A DNA stretch of 64,000 bases from Planctomyces sp. (GTDB lineage: Bacteria > Planctomycetota > Planctomycetia > Planctomycetales > Planctomycetaceae), in the NCBI GenBank assembly GCA_016795105.1, contig JAEUIH010000002.1, positions 186,001 to 250,000 on the forward strand. Reading direction: 5' to 3'. The notes under the pieces are model-generated. The model was given only the letters and a program-made list of their open reading frames with translations, was not told the DNA's origin and searched no databases. Below are positions 29,501 to 37,550 of the stretch, in pieces (the first letter of the stretch is position 1; every line of letters starts with the position of its first letter). The translations under genes and the position numbers were made by a program.

Positions 29501-29956
29501 ATACACAGCTTCAAATGCTTCTGCGCCGACTTCTAATATGGAAGGCTCTATGGCGCGAGGGTCAAAGGCTCCGGATTGGACCCATAACTGCAGATCAACG
29601 AGCTCTTCCTTGCGAAGGGTTTTTCCCGGTGGCATTTCGAGTCCCTGATGAAGGACTGCCTGTATCAGTAAACTCTCATCCGGATTTCCGGGGGTGATGG
29701 AAGCTCCCGAGTCCCCGCCCTTGAGGAGGCCATCTCGAAAGTCGAGTCGAAGGCCCCCTTTGATCGCAGCACTGCTCCCGGAATGACACTCATAACAATG
29801 TCGTACAAGTACAGGCCGAATGCGTCGCTCAAAGAACTCATCGGGCGCAAGTCCATCAACGCGATCGTCTCCAACGCATCTCACGTCAGAAACAAAGTAA
29901 GTTGCCAGCATTGCTGCAAAAATCGAAACGGGAATCAAAGCGGCTTTACTGACCAT
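26585..29956 (-). CDS. PSCyt1-DUF1549-DUF1553 (PSD1) planctomycete protein
   Basis: Exported protein of 1123 residues. After a signal-like segment (about 1-22) comes the planctomycete cytochrome C domain (PSCyt1) with CYECHSG at 54-60. DUF1549 follows (about 155-360) and contains a second CxxCH in SCARCHDHKLDP. A beta-rich insert (about 470-680) separates it from C-terminal DUF1553 (about 830-1090, 'NPLTARVYVNRVWHW'). Two CxxCH motifs suggest haem attachment, but haem was not shown for most members. A Thr/Glu/Pro-rich linker lies near 745-765. The start at 29956 is preferred because it begins the hydrophobic leader; 30004 is also in frame. It pairs with the DUF1501 gene 12 bp downstream; a role in polysaccharide degradation is proposed for the family but unproven. 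Confidence 0.9.
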   Translation of the reverse strand: MVSKAALIPVSIFAAMLATYFVSDVRCVGDDRVDGLAPDEFFERRIRPVLVRHCYECHSGSSAAIKGGLRLDFRDGLLKGGDSGASITPGNPDESLLIQAVLHQGLEMPPGKTLRKEELVDLQLWVQSGAFDPRAIEPSILEVGAEAFEAVYRERMSWWSLQPLSSPTPETVRGTLHEEIDLLIDTQLHQAGLQRSAPAAPRPLIRRLWFQLTGLPPNESELDQVLSASALDRELTSDDWQQVVEHALKSPHFGERWARHWMDVVRYTDTYGYEWDMPAKGSWRFRDYLIRGFNEDVPVNLLFKEQIAGDLLSDARVNLSLGINESAIGPMFYQMGEKRHGDSSEFNGIHQEMLDNKIDAFGKAFLATTLSCARCHDHKLDPISQQDYYALAGVFFSSRWVTNTIDLPQRNEATRTQLLDRKVKLRALLTEQWKNDVTSLTVSKLDERLDSAKPTTIEDLLTVWGDVRAGGETTDGIRNSWMATVLKHMQESERRAAENKAHFSVVADFRDGIPHGWSVSGEGLSHITPRGEFVVAVNGPQIIETVLYGGLCTNTLSSKMNGALRSPWTRDLGPGHLSFEVAGGDFAARRVVVDNAFLTEKQTYVANPTPTWALVDGMGSVTDRHVYVEYATKTSNPNFPPRVGLGGACSEEQAADPRSWFQISRVVRHVAPFSPFDELSASRRLLTVESPDTREAVAERYRAVLLQAVAAWERNECTDDDVRWLNWALSSGLLTNTTNTPEATEATKTPETRTDAGARATELKRLLEEYRDLEAMLKVPETVNGMADVDPPFDYRLNVRGDYDQLAEEVRRAPPRFLKERAGQTGDGASDFTRRQLAELVVSPENPLTARVYVNRVWHWMLGQGLVTTTDDFGHTGELPSHPELLDRLALRFTENGWSTKYLIREILLSQTWQQSQEVSGTALEVDPSNRLLHHYPVMRLDGESLRDAMLAVSGQLDNSVAGPVVYPHRLNEDPQKRLYSGPLDGNRRRSIYTQVSIMEPPRFLQTFNQPAPKIPTGRRDVTNTPAQSLSLLNDPFVLDQAGKWATRLMVESDADPTARIQRMFQTAFFRRATDEECRRWTEAAMDLHSASPDATGDVLTNAEVWTVLCHTMFNTKEFLYLQ

Positions 29957-30004
29957 CTTCCAACAACCGTCCTGAGGAAACTGGCGGGGATACTGGCGGC
30001 CCAT

Positions 30005-30373
30005 GAGAGTACCAAAAGGAACTGAGTACGCGAAGTGTCAACACAGCATTGGCCGCTCCCACAGCTGAATTCAGGGATGGAATCGACTTTTACGGTTGCA
30101 TCGATCAAATCGGGAAGCACCCTTAAAGATTCACAGTGATGTTGGAGTTACACACCGCCTGAGCGCAAAACGCAACCTACTGTTGAGAGATCTCCTCGTG
30201 GTCTGGTTGATTTGTTGCCAGGGTGGGCAACACGAACGTTTCCGGCGGTACCCAATATCGCGGAACGTCAATCATCCAGCAAAGGTCGTTACGACAAAAA
30301 AACTGTGCCGAATGCCGCGCCCCGATTGGGCGATGGCCTGATCGGCTGCGTACACTCAGAGGGGATTCTTTAA
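30005..30373. other. Divergent intergenic region
   Basis: About 370 bp between the PSD1 and NtrC-type regulator genes. I see no gene and no convincing promoter; a sigma-54 site (TGGCAC-N5-TTGC) was looked for and not found. The only clear signal is GAGGGG at 30359-30364, a ribosome site for the regulator. Confidence 0.5.
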
Positions 30374-31771
30374 ATGGCACGTGGTACATCCGGCTCGCTT
30401 CTGGTTGTTGATGATGACCGCTATATCCAGAACGCGATGGCCGATTATCTGCGAAGTCTCGGACATCGAACCGAAACAGCTTCGAACTGTGACGAAGCAA
30501 TCGAACGAATGGGTGAATACCCATTTGAAGTTGTGATCTGTGATGTGAATCTTCCGGATCATGATGGCTTTCATCTGCTGAGCTGGGCTCGCGAACATTC
30601 ACCCGAAACGTCTGTCATCCTGCTGACCGGCTTCGGAACTATCGAAAGCGCAGTCGAAGCGATCCGTATGGGAGCCTTCGACTATCTCACAAAACCCGTC
30701 ATTGACGAAGAACTTCGATTCTCGATCGAACGCGCCATGGGTCAGCGTCAGATCATCGAAGAAAACAAAAAGCTCAAAGCTCAGCTCACTCAACGCTACG
30801 GACTCTCAAGCATCGTCGGCAAAGACTACAAGATGCTGCGAATGTTTGAGCTGATCGAGAGTGTTGCTGATACGCGAACGACAGTTCTTATCCTGGGTGA
30901 AAGCGGCACCGGCAAGACCATGACCGCACGTGCCCTGCATCAGCTCAGCAACAGAGCAGACCGTCCGTTTGTAGAAGTTGCTTGCGGTGCTCTGCCGGAT
31001 TCACTCCTCGAGAGTGAGCTCTTCGGACATGTGGCAGGCGCCTTTACGGGGGCCTCTCATGATAAAGTCGGAAAGTTCCTGCAGGCAGACGGCGGTACTC
31101 TGTTTCTTGACGAAATCGCAACCGCATCGCCTCAGTTGCAGGTGAAGCTATTGCGAGTACTCCAGGATCGTGAATTTGAACCGGTGGGCGGAAATACAAC
31201 CTTCAAAGTCGACGTAAGACTTGTACTTGCAACCAATCAGGATCTTGAAGAAGCAGTCGCTCGGGGCGAATTCCGCGAAGACCTGTACTATCGCATCAAT
31301 GTCATCACCATGACGCAGCCGCCGCTACGTGAACGAATCGGCGATATCCCTCTTCTCGTCGAGCACTACCTGAAACTCTTCACCGAACAAACCGGTCGAC
31401 GTATTCAGGAAGTTGACGAGATGGCGATCCAGGCAATGCAGCAGTACAACTGGCCGGGAAATGTACGAGAACTGGTGAACGTGATTGAACGTGCGGTCGT
31501 TCTGTGCCGCGAAAACCGTATCACCCTCGCAGACCTTCCCGATAAGCTGCTCGCTCATCATGAACATCGGAACGTGGAAGCGTCACTTTCCGGTGCCTCA
31601 CTCAAAGCTGCTCTCACCCAGCCCGAACGTCAACTGATTATTCAGGCTCTCGAATCCAATGGCTGGAATCGTCAGAAAACAGCCAAGGCGCTCGGCATCA
31701 ATCGCACTACGCTCTATAAGAAAATGCGGCGGTACGACATTGATTTTGAATCAGTGTACAAACATATCTGA
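30374..31771 (+). CDS. Sigma-54-dependent response regulator (NtrC family)
   Basis: Transcription activator of 465 residues. The N-terminal receiver domain has the acidic pair DDD at 13-15, phospho-acceptor Asp57 ([10 protein letters not shown]), Thr85 and Lys107. The AAA+ domain has Walker A GESGTGKT at 175-182 and the sigma-54 contact loop GAFTGA at 222-227, followed by Walker [11 protein letters not shown]. The C-terminal Fis-type helix-turn-helix (about 430-460) reads [22 protein letters not shown]. All key residues for phosphorylation and for opening sigma-54 promoters are present. No histidine kinase is adjacent, so it is an orphan regulator. A very strong intrinsic terminator follows 70 bp after the stop. 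Confidence 0.94.
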   Translation: MARGTSGSLLVVDDDRYIQNAMADYLRSLGHRTETASNCDEAIERMGEYPFEVVICDVNLPDHDGFHLLSWAREHSPETSVILLTGFGTIESAVEAIRMGAFDYLTKPVIDEELRFSIERAMGQRQIIEENKKLKAQLTQRYGLSSIVGKDYKMLRMFELIESVADTRTTVLILGESGTGKTMTARALHQLSNRADRPFVEVACGALPDSLLESELFGHVAGAFTGASHDKVGKFLQADGGTLFLDEIATASPQLQVKLLRVLQDREFEPVGGNTTFKVDVRLVLATNQDLEEAVARGEFREDLYYRINVITMTQPPLRERIGDIPLLVEHYLKLFTEQTGRRIQEVDEMAIQAMQQYNWPGNVRELVNVIERAVVLCRENRITLADLPDKLLAHHEHRNVEASLSGASLKAALTQPERQLIIQALESNGWNRQKTAKALGINRTTLYKKMRRYDIDFESVYKHI

Positions 31772-31842
31772 GTTCAAATCCGTAGTTTTGGTCCCAATGA
31801 CGGCTGAATGAACGGTAGTACCGTTAATCCGAATGACATCGA

Positions 31843-31881
31843 CAGGGACATGCGATTAGACGCATGTCCCTGTTTTTTTTT
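31843..31881 (+). terminator. Strong Rho-independent terminator
   Basis: Perfect 12-bp stem (CAGGGACATGCG at 31843-31854 with its complement at 31861-31872), a 6-nt loop, and then a run of nine T. It closes the regulator transcript before rfbA and is the clearest terminator in the window. Confidence 0.95.
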
Positions 31882-31903
31882 GGTGAAAACTGATTTGCTG
31901 CTT

Positions 31904-31912
31904 TGGTACAAT
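31904..31912 (+). promoter_or_regulatory. Candidate extended -10 promoter for rfbA
   Basis: TGGTACAAT (TGn plus TACAAT) lies just after the terminator and 75 bp before the rfbA start. The -35 region is weak, as is common for extended -10 promoters. Placement between a terminator and a gene start is the main support. Confidence 0.4.
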
Positions 31913-31986
31913 CCCGCCCCGATCACCGTCAGGGTGCTTCGGTTGTTTCGCTGTCGTTGTTTGGGTGAAAGAGAGACCGTATTGCG

Positions 31987-32874
31987 ATGAGCTCAATTCG
32001 TAAGGGAATCATTCTTGCCGGCGGTACCGGTTCGCGACTGTTCCCAATCACCATGGGTATCAGCAAACAGATGGCGCCGGTTTACGATAAGCCGATGATC
32101 TACTATCCGCTGTCCACACTGATGCTGGCTGGCGTTCAGGAAGTTCTCATCATCAGTTCACCCACCGACCTGCCTCCATTCAAACGACTTCTCGGGGATG
32201 GGTCTCAATGGGGAATGCGGTTCGAATACATCGAACAACCCCGCCCGGAAGGACTCGCTCAGGCATTTATTCTGGGTGCCGACTTCGTTGGAAAAGACCC
32301 GGTCGCACTGGTACTCGGTGACAACCTGTTCTACGGCCGCGGTTTCCAGGGCATCCTGATGTCTGCCGCCGGACAACAGTCAGGTGCCACGATCTTTGGC
32401 TATGAAGTCCGCGATCCTCAGCGTTATGGCGTGGTGGAATTTGATGAAAGCGGGCGAGCTCTGTCTCTGGAAGAAAAGCCTGCGAATCCCAAATCGAACT
32501 TCGCCGTTCCTGGCCTGTATTTCTACGACAATGATGTGGTCGCGATCTCGAAAGCCCTGAAACCCTCTCCGCGAGGTGAACTCGAGATCACCGACGTCAA
32601 CCGGGAGTATCTGCGTCGAGGCGACCTGAAGGTGGAGATGCTGTCACGCGGTTTCGCCTGGCTGGACACCGGAACACATGATTCACTGCTGGAAGCCGGT
32701 AACTTTGTCGCAGCCATTGAAAAGCGAATGGGGTTGAAGATTTCCTGCCCTGAAGAAATCGCATGGCGAAAGGGATTCATCGAAACTCCTCAACTGGAAG
32801 CCCTCGCTGCTCGCTTTCCTAATGAATACGGCGATTATCTGAAATACGTGGCCAAGGGTGTTCGCAAGTCATAA
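31987..32874 (+). CDS. rfbA: Glucose-1-phosphate thymidylyltransferase
   Basis: Makes dTDP-glucose from glucose-1-phosphate and dTTP, the first step to dTDP-rhamnose. The protein has 295 residues, typical of RmlA. The N-terminal pyrophosphorylase signature is [14 protein letters not shown] (with Ser in place of the usual Thr), then [20 protein letters not shown]. The active site continues with [32 protein letters not shown] and [13 protein letters not shown]. The next gene, 41 bp downstream, encodes an NRS/ER-like protein, so the two probably act in one rhamnose pathway. rfbB (4,6-dehydratase) is not in the window. Confidence 0.95.
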   Translation: MSSIRKGIILAGGTGSRLFPITMGISKQMAPVYDKPMIYYPLSTLMLAGVQEVLIISSPTDLPPFKRLLGDGSQWGMRFEYIEQPRPEGLAQAFILGADFVGKDPVALVLGDNLFYGRGFQGILMSAAGQQSGATIFGYEVRDPQRYGVVEFDESGRALSLEEKPANPKSNFAVPGLYFYDNDVVAISKALKPSPRGELEITDVNREYLRRGDLKVEMLSRGFAWLDTGTHDSLLEAGNFVAAIEKRMGLKISCPEEIAWRKGFIETPQLEALAARFPNEYGDYLKYVAKGVRKS

Positions 32875-32915
32875 ACAATCACTTGCTTTTGTATCTCTAA
32901 CGGAACTCCGCAATC

Positions 32916-33791
32916 ATGATCGTTCTTCTCGGTGGGTCAGGGTACGTAGGACAGGCAATTCAGGAAGCACTGTCGCTCGCCGGACATCGGTGCTCTGTGC
33001 TGTCCCGCAAACAACTGGACTACACCAACGTTGATCTTTTGACCGCGTATCTCAGGGACAATCGTCCAGAGTTTCTGATCAACGCTGCTGGTTATACCGG
33101 GCGCCCGAACGTCGACGCCTGTGAACTTCACAAGACAGAATGCCTCACTGGAAATGCAGTCCTGCCCGGCGTCATTCGCAACGCCTGTGAAGCAGCGAAG
33201 ATTCCCTGGGGACATGTGTCATCAGGTTGCATCTTTACCGGTGCCCGCCCGGATGGATCCGGTTTCACAGAATCTGACCCACCCAATTTCAGCTTTCGTC
33301 AGAACAACTGCAGCTTCTATTCCGGCACCAAAGCACTGGGTGAAGAGCTTCTGGAAGGTGCAGAGCAGTGTTACATCTGGCGTCTGAGGATTCCGTTCAA
33401 CGAATATGAATCTCCCAGAAACTACATCACCAAACTGCTTCGATATGATTGCCTGCTCGAAGCCACCAACAGCCTCTCGCAGCTCAGTGAATTCGCCGCA
33501 AGTTGTGTGGCCTGCTGGACCAAGAAGGTCCCATTCGGACTCTACAATCTCACGAATCCCGGTTCGGTCACAACCCGAGATGTCGTCGAACTGATTGTTC
33601 GAAACGGTTTATCGAAAAAGCAGTTTCGATTCTTTGACAGTGAAGACCAGTTTATGCAGCTTGCTGCCAAAACTCCTCGATCAAACTGCGTGCTCGACAG
33701 CTCAAAAGCAATTGCAGCCGGACTGCCGCTTTCCCCAATTCACGATGCCCTGGAGAAGTCCATGAAGTCGTGGGTCCCTGCGCCAAAATAA
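32916..33791 (+). CDS. NRS/ER-like sugar-nucleotide epimerase/reductase (rhamnose synthase)
   Basis: NAD(P)-dependent extended short-chain dehydrogenase of 291 residues. It has the cofactor motif GGSGYVG (6-12), NAAG (56-59), and the catalytic YSGTK (135-139, YxxxK). The diagnostic string GRPNVDACELHK (62-73), GCIF (104-107), PRNYITK (167-173) and LTNPG are, from memory, those of plant nucleotide-rhamnose synthase/epimerase-reductase (NRS/ER, the C-terminal part of RHM). That enzyme does both the 3,5-epimerisation and the 4-reduction of the 4-keto-6-deoxy intermediate. Plain RmlD is the alternative but fits these motifs less well. It follows rfbA by 41 bp, supporting production of dTDP- (or UDP-) rhamnose. 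Confidence 0.78.
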   Translation: MIVLLGGSGYVGQAIQEALSLAGHRCSVLSRKQLDYTNVDLLTAYLRDNRPEFLINAAGYTGRPNVDACELHKTECLTGNAVLPGVIRNACEAAKIPWGHVSSGCIFTGARPDGSGFTESDPPNFSFRQNNCSFYSGTKALGEELLEGAEQCYIWRLRIPFNEYESPRNYITKLLRYDCLLEATNSLSQLSEFAASCVACWTKKVPFGLYNLTNPGSVTTRDVVELIVRNGLSKKQFRFFDSEDQFMQLAAKTPRSNCVLDSSKAIAAGLPLSPIHDALEKSMKSWVPAPK

Positions 33792-33951
33792 GATCCTGCG
33801 GTCGAAAGAATCGAACCGTCGAACCTGTCGAGATGCCCGAATGATGGCATCTGATCTCACTTCGGACTATGCTCCTGACATCCGTGCAGCCCTGAACAGG
33901 GATTCATCCGCACGGATTGCCGATCATCGTCCAGTCAACAGGAGATCACTC

Positions 33952-35238
33952 ATGTCGCTGAAAGCGAAACAGGTTCCTCGACGTCGGTTCCTTAAGGATG
34001 CCATAACCACGGTTGGTGCGGCCTTTGCCGCTCCAATGATTATTCCGGCATCAGCACTTGGTCGCAATGGCTCTGTTGCTCCCAGTGAGCGAGTCATCGT
34101 TGGTGGTATTGGAATTGGTAATCGAGGCACATACGACCTCGGCTGCTTTCTTGAGCAAAAAGACGTGCAGTTTGTTGCCGTTTGCGACATCAAGGAAGGT
34201 CGCCGCCTTGGGATCAAGAAGCGAGTTGACGACCAATACGGCAATGATCAGTGTGCAATGTATCGCGACTTCCGAGAGCTTCTGGATCGCTCAGACATTG
34301 ATGCTGTTCTGATCGCGACAGGCCCTAACTGGCATGCCACAATGGCGATGAACGCAGCCAGGGCCGGGAAGGATATGTACTGCGAAAAACCGGTGACCAA
34401 GAATATCTCGCAGAGTTTGATTCTGGCAGAGACGATGCGGCGAACAGGCCGGATCTTCCAGGCCGGAACACAACGACGCAACCTGCCACACTTCGCATTC
34501 GCCTGCGAACTGGCTCGCACCGGACGTCTTGGTAAGCTGAAACGTGTTTATGCACATCCTGCCGGAATGCAGGCCATGATGAGCGGCTGGCTGCCCGCAG
34601 AACAGGAACCGAATCCGGATTTGGTCGACTGGGACATGTATCTTGGTCCCGCCGCATGGCGTCCATTCAATGCCAAATTTCTGGACGGATTCAATTTTGA
34701 AAAGGGTGGTGGTCTCGTTGGTGGTGGAGTTCTCGAATGGGGCTCTCACTGCGTGGACCTCTGCCAGTGGGCGGTCAACGACTGTCCTCCACCAGTTGAA
34801 TACAACGCACCAAAAGATGGCGAACTGGTTGCTCGCTACGAAAACGGAACGGAACTTGTCTTTCGTGAAACCGGCTGGATCCCTCTGGGGTCATGTCCGG
34901 TCCGCTTTGAAGGTGAGAACGGCTGGGTGGAAGCGGGAGACAGCGGCAAGATGGTGCTCAGCTCTCCCGAACTTCTGGCCGGAAGAAAGGTCGAAGAAAT
35001 CGGTGGTTACCCTGCCACATTCCATGTCCGCGATTTTCTTGATTGCGTGAAAACGCGAAGTCAGCCAAAGGGTAATGCGCAGGCCGCATGCAACGCCCAC
35101 ATCGTCTGTCATGCTGCCAATATCGCTCTGTTTCTTGGACGAACGGTTCGATACGACGTGAACACCCACGAGTTCCTCAATGATGAAGCGGCCAATCGAC
35201 TTCGATCGGAAGCCCTTCGCGAACCGTGGCGCATCTGA
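33952..35238 (+). CDS. Tat-exported Gfo/Idh/MocA oxidoreductase
   Basis: NAD(P)-dependent oxidoreductase of 428 residues with a twin-arginine signal (RRRFLKDAITTVGAAFAAP, cleavage near 35-40). The Rossmann start is VIVGGIGIGNRG, and the conserved EKP motif is in MYCEKPVTKNIS. The C-terminal domain has WGSHCVDLCQWA, where His is the usual active-site residue. Planctomycetes encode many exported members; substrates are mostly unknown. The ATG at 33952 has AGGAG 8 bp upstream; an upstream in-frame ATG at 33841 would bury the Tat signal behind 37 residues. The HEAT-repeat gene starts 59 bp downstream, a pairing often seen in this phylum. Confidence 0.9.
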   Translation: MSLKAKQVPRRRFLKDAITTVGAAFAAPMIIPASALGRNGSVAPSERVIVGGIGIGNRGTYDLGCFLEQKDVQFVAVCDIKEGRRLGIKKRVDDQYGNDQCAMYRDFRELLDRSDIDAVLIATGPNWHATMAMNAARAGKDMYCEKPVTKNISQSLILAETMRRTGRIFQAGTQRRNLPHFAFACELARTGRLGKLKRVYAHPAGMQAMMSGWLPAEQEPNPDLVDWDMYLGPAAWRPFNAKFLDGFNFEKGGGLVGGGVLEWGSHCVDLCQWAVNDCPPPVEYNAPKDGELVARYENGTELVFRETGWIPLGSCPVRFEGENGWVEAGDSGKMVLSSPELLAGRKVEEIGGYPATFHVRDFLDCVKTRSQPKGNAQAACNAHIVCHAANIALFLGRTVRYDVNTHEFLNDEAANRLRSEALREPWRI

Positions 35239-35297
35239 CGTTGACTCTGCGTCTCTGACTTCGTTCAAACATATCCTCCATTTCTGGAGTTCAAATT

Positions 35298-37550
35298 ATG
35301 ACGTCCAATAACTTTCTAATGGAATCGTTCAGATTCCTGCCGGAATCGTGGTTTCACAAGGCTACCCAACGAGCCATCGCGGCAGTCCTCTGTGCATCGT
35401 TGGCAACTACTCAGTCTGGTCTCGCACACAGCTCTGCTTTCCTCATCGCTGCCGGTGAATCCTCAGCAGGACAGGAAACCGCTGCCGGAGACGGTGAAGC
35501 TGCTGTGATTGAAAATGAAATGATTGCGATCCTGCAGTCGGATGCTGCGTCCGGCGAGAAGGCAATTGCCTGCAAGCGTCTGGCAATCTATGGGAGCGGC
35601 AAGTCGGTCGCTCATATTGTTCCTCTGCTCTCAGACCCGCAACTCTCATCCTGGGCTCGTATTGCACTGGAGGTCATTCCTGGCAACGAAGCCGATGAAG
35701 CGCTGCGAACCGCGGCGCAGGGACTGCAGGGACGAATTCTGATAGGTGTGCTGAATTCCATTGGTGTTCGTCGGGATGCCGGAGCAGTTGACGTCCTTGT
35801 GACGCATCTCCGTGGTCAGGACAGCGATGCTGCGTCTGCCGCTGCGATCGCGCTTGGGAAGATTGGAAACGATAGTGCTCGTACCGCTCTGCTCGAAGCT
35901 TTGATAGACCCTGCCGATGCAGCATCCACCTCTGCCGTTGCAGAAGGCTGCATATTGGCAGCTGAACAGTTACTTGCTGACAATCGAGTAGAAGATGCTG
36001 CCACCACATATAATCTTGTGGTCAATAGCCAGGCTCCTAAACAGAGAATTCTCGAAGCGACCCGAGGAGCAATTCTTGCCCGCGGCGATGCCGGAATTCC
36101 TTTGCTGATCGAAAAGCTTCGGTCAGACGACAAAGCCATCTTTCAGATTGCCCTCAGCACAGCTCGCGAAGTCAAAGGAAATCAGGTTGATGTGGCACTG
36201 GCCGGCGAGCTATCCGGCGCCGATCCTGAACGTGCTGCTCTCATCGTTTACGCAATGGCCGACCGCCGCGACACCGTCAGTCTTGAGACAATGCTCGAGA
36301 CTGCAAAGAGCGGCGCACCACCAGTTCGGCTTGCGGCTGTTCAGGCACTGCGAAAGATCGGCAATGAAACGTGTGTCCCCACGTTGATTGAACTGGCCCA
36401 GGACTCGGACGGGGAATTGGCAGTTGCCGCACGAACAGCGCTGGCGGAGCTACCCGGCAAAGAAGTTGACGGCCAAATCGCATCACTGCTGTCAAAGGCC
36501 TCAGGTCCTCGATTCGTACTTTTGATTCAATTGGTTGGCGAACGACGGATCGATGCCGTTTCCACTCTCATCAAGGCACTCGAGAACCCGGACGCTTCAG
36601 TTCGTAAGGCGGCTGTCGTGGCACTCGGCGAAACTGTGCCGCTCGACAAGCTCTCGGTATTGATCCAGCAGGCAACATCTGCAAAGAACGACGCTGATTC
36701 AGATACTGCCTTTACGGCTCTCAAGACTGCCAGCGTGAGAATGGGTGATCGGGAAGCGTGTGCAGGTCAGCTGTCAGCTGCCCTGGACAGAACAGCTTCT
36801 GTACCTGCAAAGTGCAGCCTGCTGGAAGTTCTTGCCGCAGTCGGTGGAACAAAGTCGCTGGAGGCAATGAATAAAGCAGCCCGTACCAACACGCCGGAAC
36901 TGCAGGACACCAGTAGTCGGCTGCTTGGGGAATGGATGACCGAAGATGCTGCTCCAGTTCTGCTGGATCTCTCGAAGTCAGCTCCGGGGGAAAAATACAA
37001 GGTACGTGCATTGCGAGGATATATCAGAATCGCACGCCAGTTCGTTTTGCCCGAAGATCAGCGAGCCTCAATGTGTCAGCTGGCATTTGATAATGCTCGC
37101 CAGACAGCCGAGAAAAAGCTGGTCATCGACATCCTGAAGCGGTATCCAAACGTGGAATCGCTGAAGCTGGCCGTTCGGGCTCTTCAGTCAGCGGACGTGA
37201 AGTCTGAAGCAACTGAAGCCACATTGGTCATCGCTCAGAAAATTGGCAGTGGAAATCCCGCTGTTCAGGACTTGCTGAAGAACGCAGGTCTGGAGAAGTC
37301 AAAGGTTGAGATCATCAAAGCCGAGTATGGTGCCGAAGGCAGTATGAAGGATGTTACCGAGATTCTTCAGAAAGCCGCAAAAGACCTGCCACTCGTGGTG
37401 CTCGAACCTGAAAACTACAACGCCGCCTTCGGTGGTGACCCTGCTCCAGGAACCCCAAAACAGCTAAAGATTCAGTACCGACTCAATGGAAAAGAAGGCA
37501 ACGTGTCGCTTGCTGAAAATGCAATCGTGATCCTGCCAATTCCGAAATAG
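35298..37550 (+). CDS. Exported HEAT-repeat protein
   Basis: Protein of 750 residues with a signal peptide (hydrophobic segment about 25-45, ending near GLAHSSA). The mature part is almost entirely HEAT/PBS-lyase-like helical repeats, for example 'AASAAAIALGKIGNDSARTALLEAL', 'PVRLAAVQALRKIGNE' and 'SVRKAAVVALGETV'. The last 60 residues form a small non-repeat domain. No catalytic residues are seen; such proteins act as protein-binding scaffolds. It follows the Gfo/Idh/MocA gene by 59 bp and may serve it in the periplasm. Its stop codon abuts, with no gap, the stop codon of the convergent WD40 kinase. Confidence 0.8.
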   Translation: MTSNNFLMESFRFLPESWFHKATQRAIAAVLCASLATTQSGLAHSSAFLIAAGESSAGQETAAGDGEAAVIENEMIAILQSDAASGEKAIACKRLAIYGSGKSVAHIVPLLSDPQLSSWARIALEVIPGNEADEALRTAAQGLQGRILIGVLNSIGVRRDAGAVDVLVTHLRGQDSDAASAAAIALGKIGNDSARTALLEALIDPADAASTSAVAEGCILAAEQLLADNRVEDAATTYNLVVNSQAPKQRILEATRGAILARGDAGIPLLIEKLRSDDKAIFQIALSTAREVKGNQVDVALAGELSGADPERAALIVYAMADRRDTVSLETMLETAKSGAPPVRLAAVQALRKIGNETCVPTLIELAQDSDGELAVAARTALAELPGKEVDGQIASLLSKASGPRFVLLIQLVGERRIDAVSTLIKALENPDASVRKAAVVALGETVPLDKLSVLIQQATSAKNDADSDTAFTALKTASVRMGDREACAGQLSAALDRTASVPAKCSLLEVLAAVGGTKSLEAMNKAARTNTPELQDTSSRLLGEWMTEDAAPVLLDLSKSAPGEKYKVRALRGYIRIARQFVLPEDQRASMCQLAFDNARQTAEKKLVIDILKRYPNVESLKLAVRALQSADVKSEATEATLVIAQKIGSGNPAVQDLLKNAGLEKSKVEIIKAEYGAEGSMKDVTEILQKAAKDLPLVVLEPENYNAAFGGDPAPGTPKQLKIQYRLNGKEGNVSLAENAIVILPIPK

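Noticed and set aside
30005-30373. Sigma-54 promoter upstream of the NtrC-type regulator
   Set aside because: No TGGCAC-N5-TTGC match on either strand.
33841-33951. Upstream start of the Gfo/Idh/MocA gene
   Set aside because: It would put 37 residues before the Tat signal; the ATG at 33952 has a good ribosome site.
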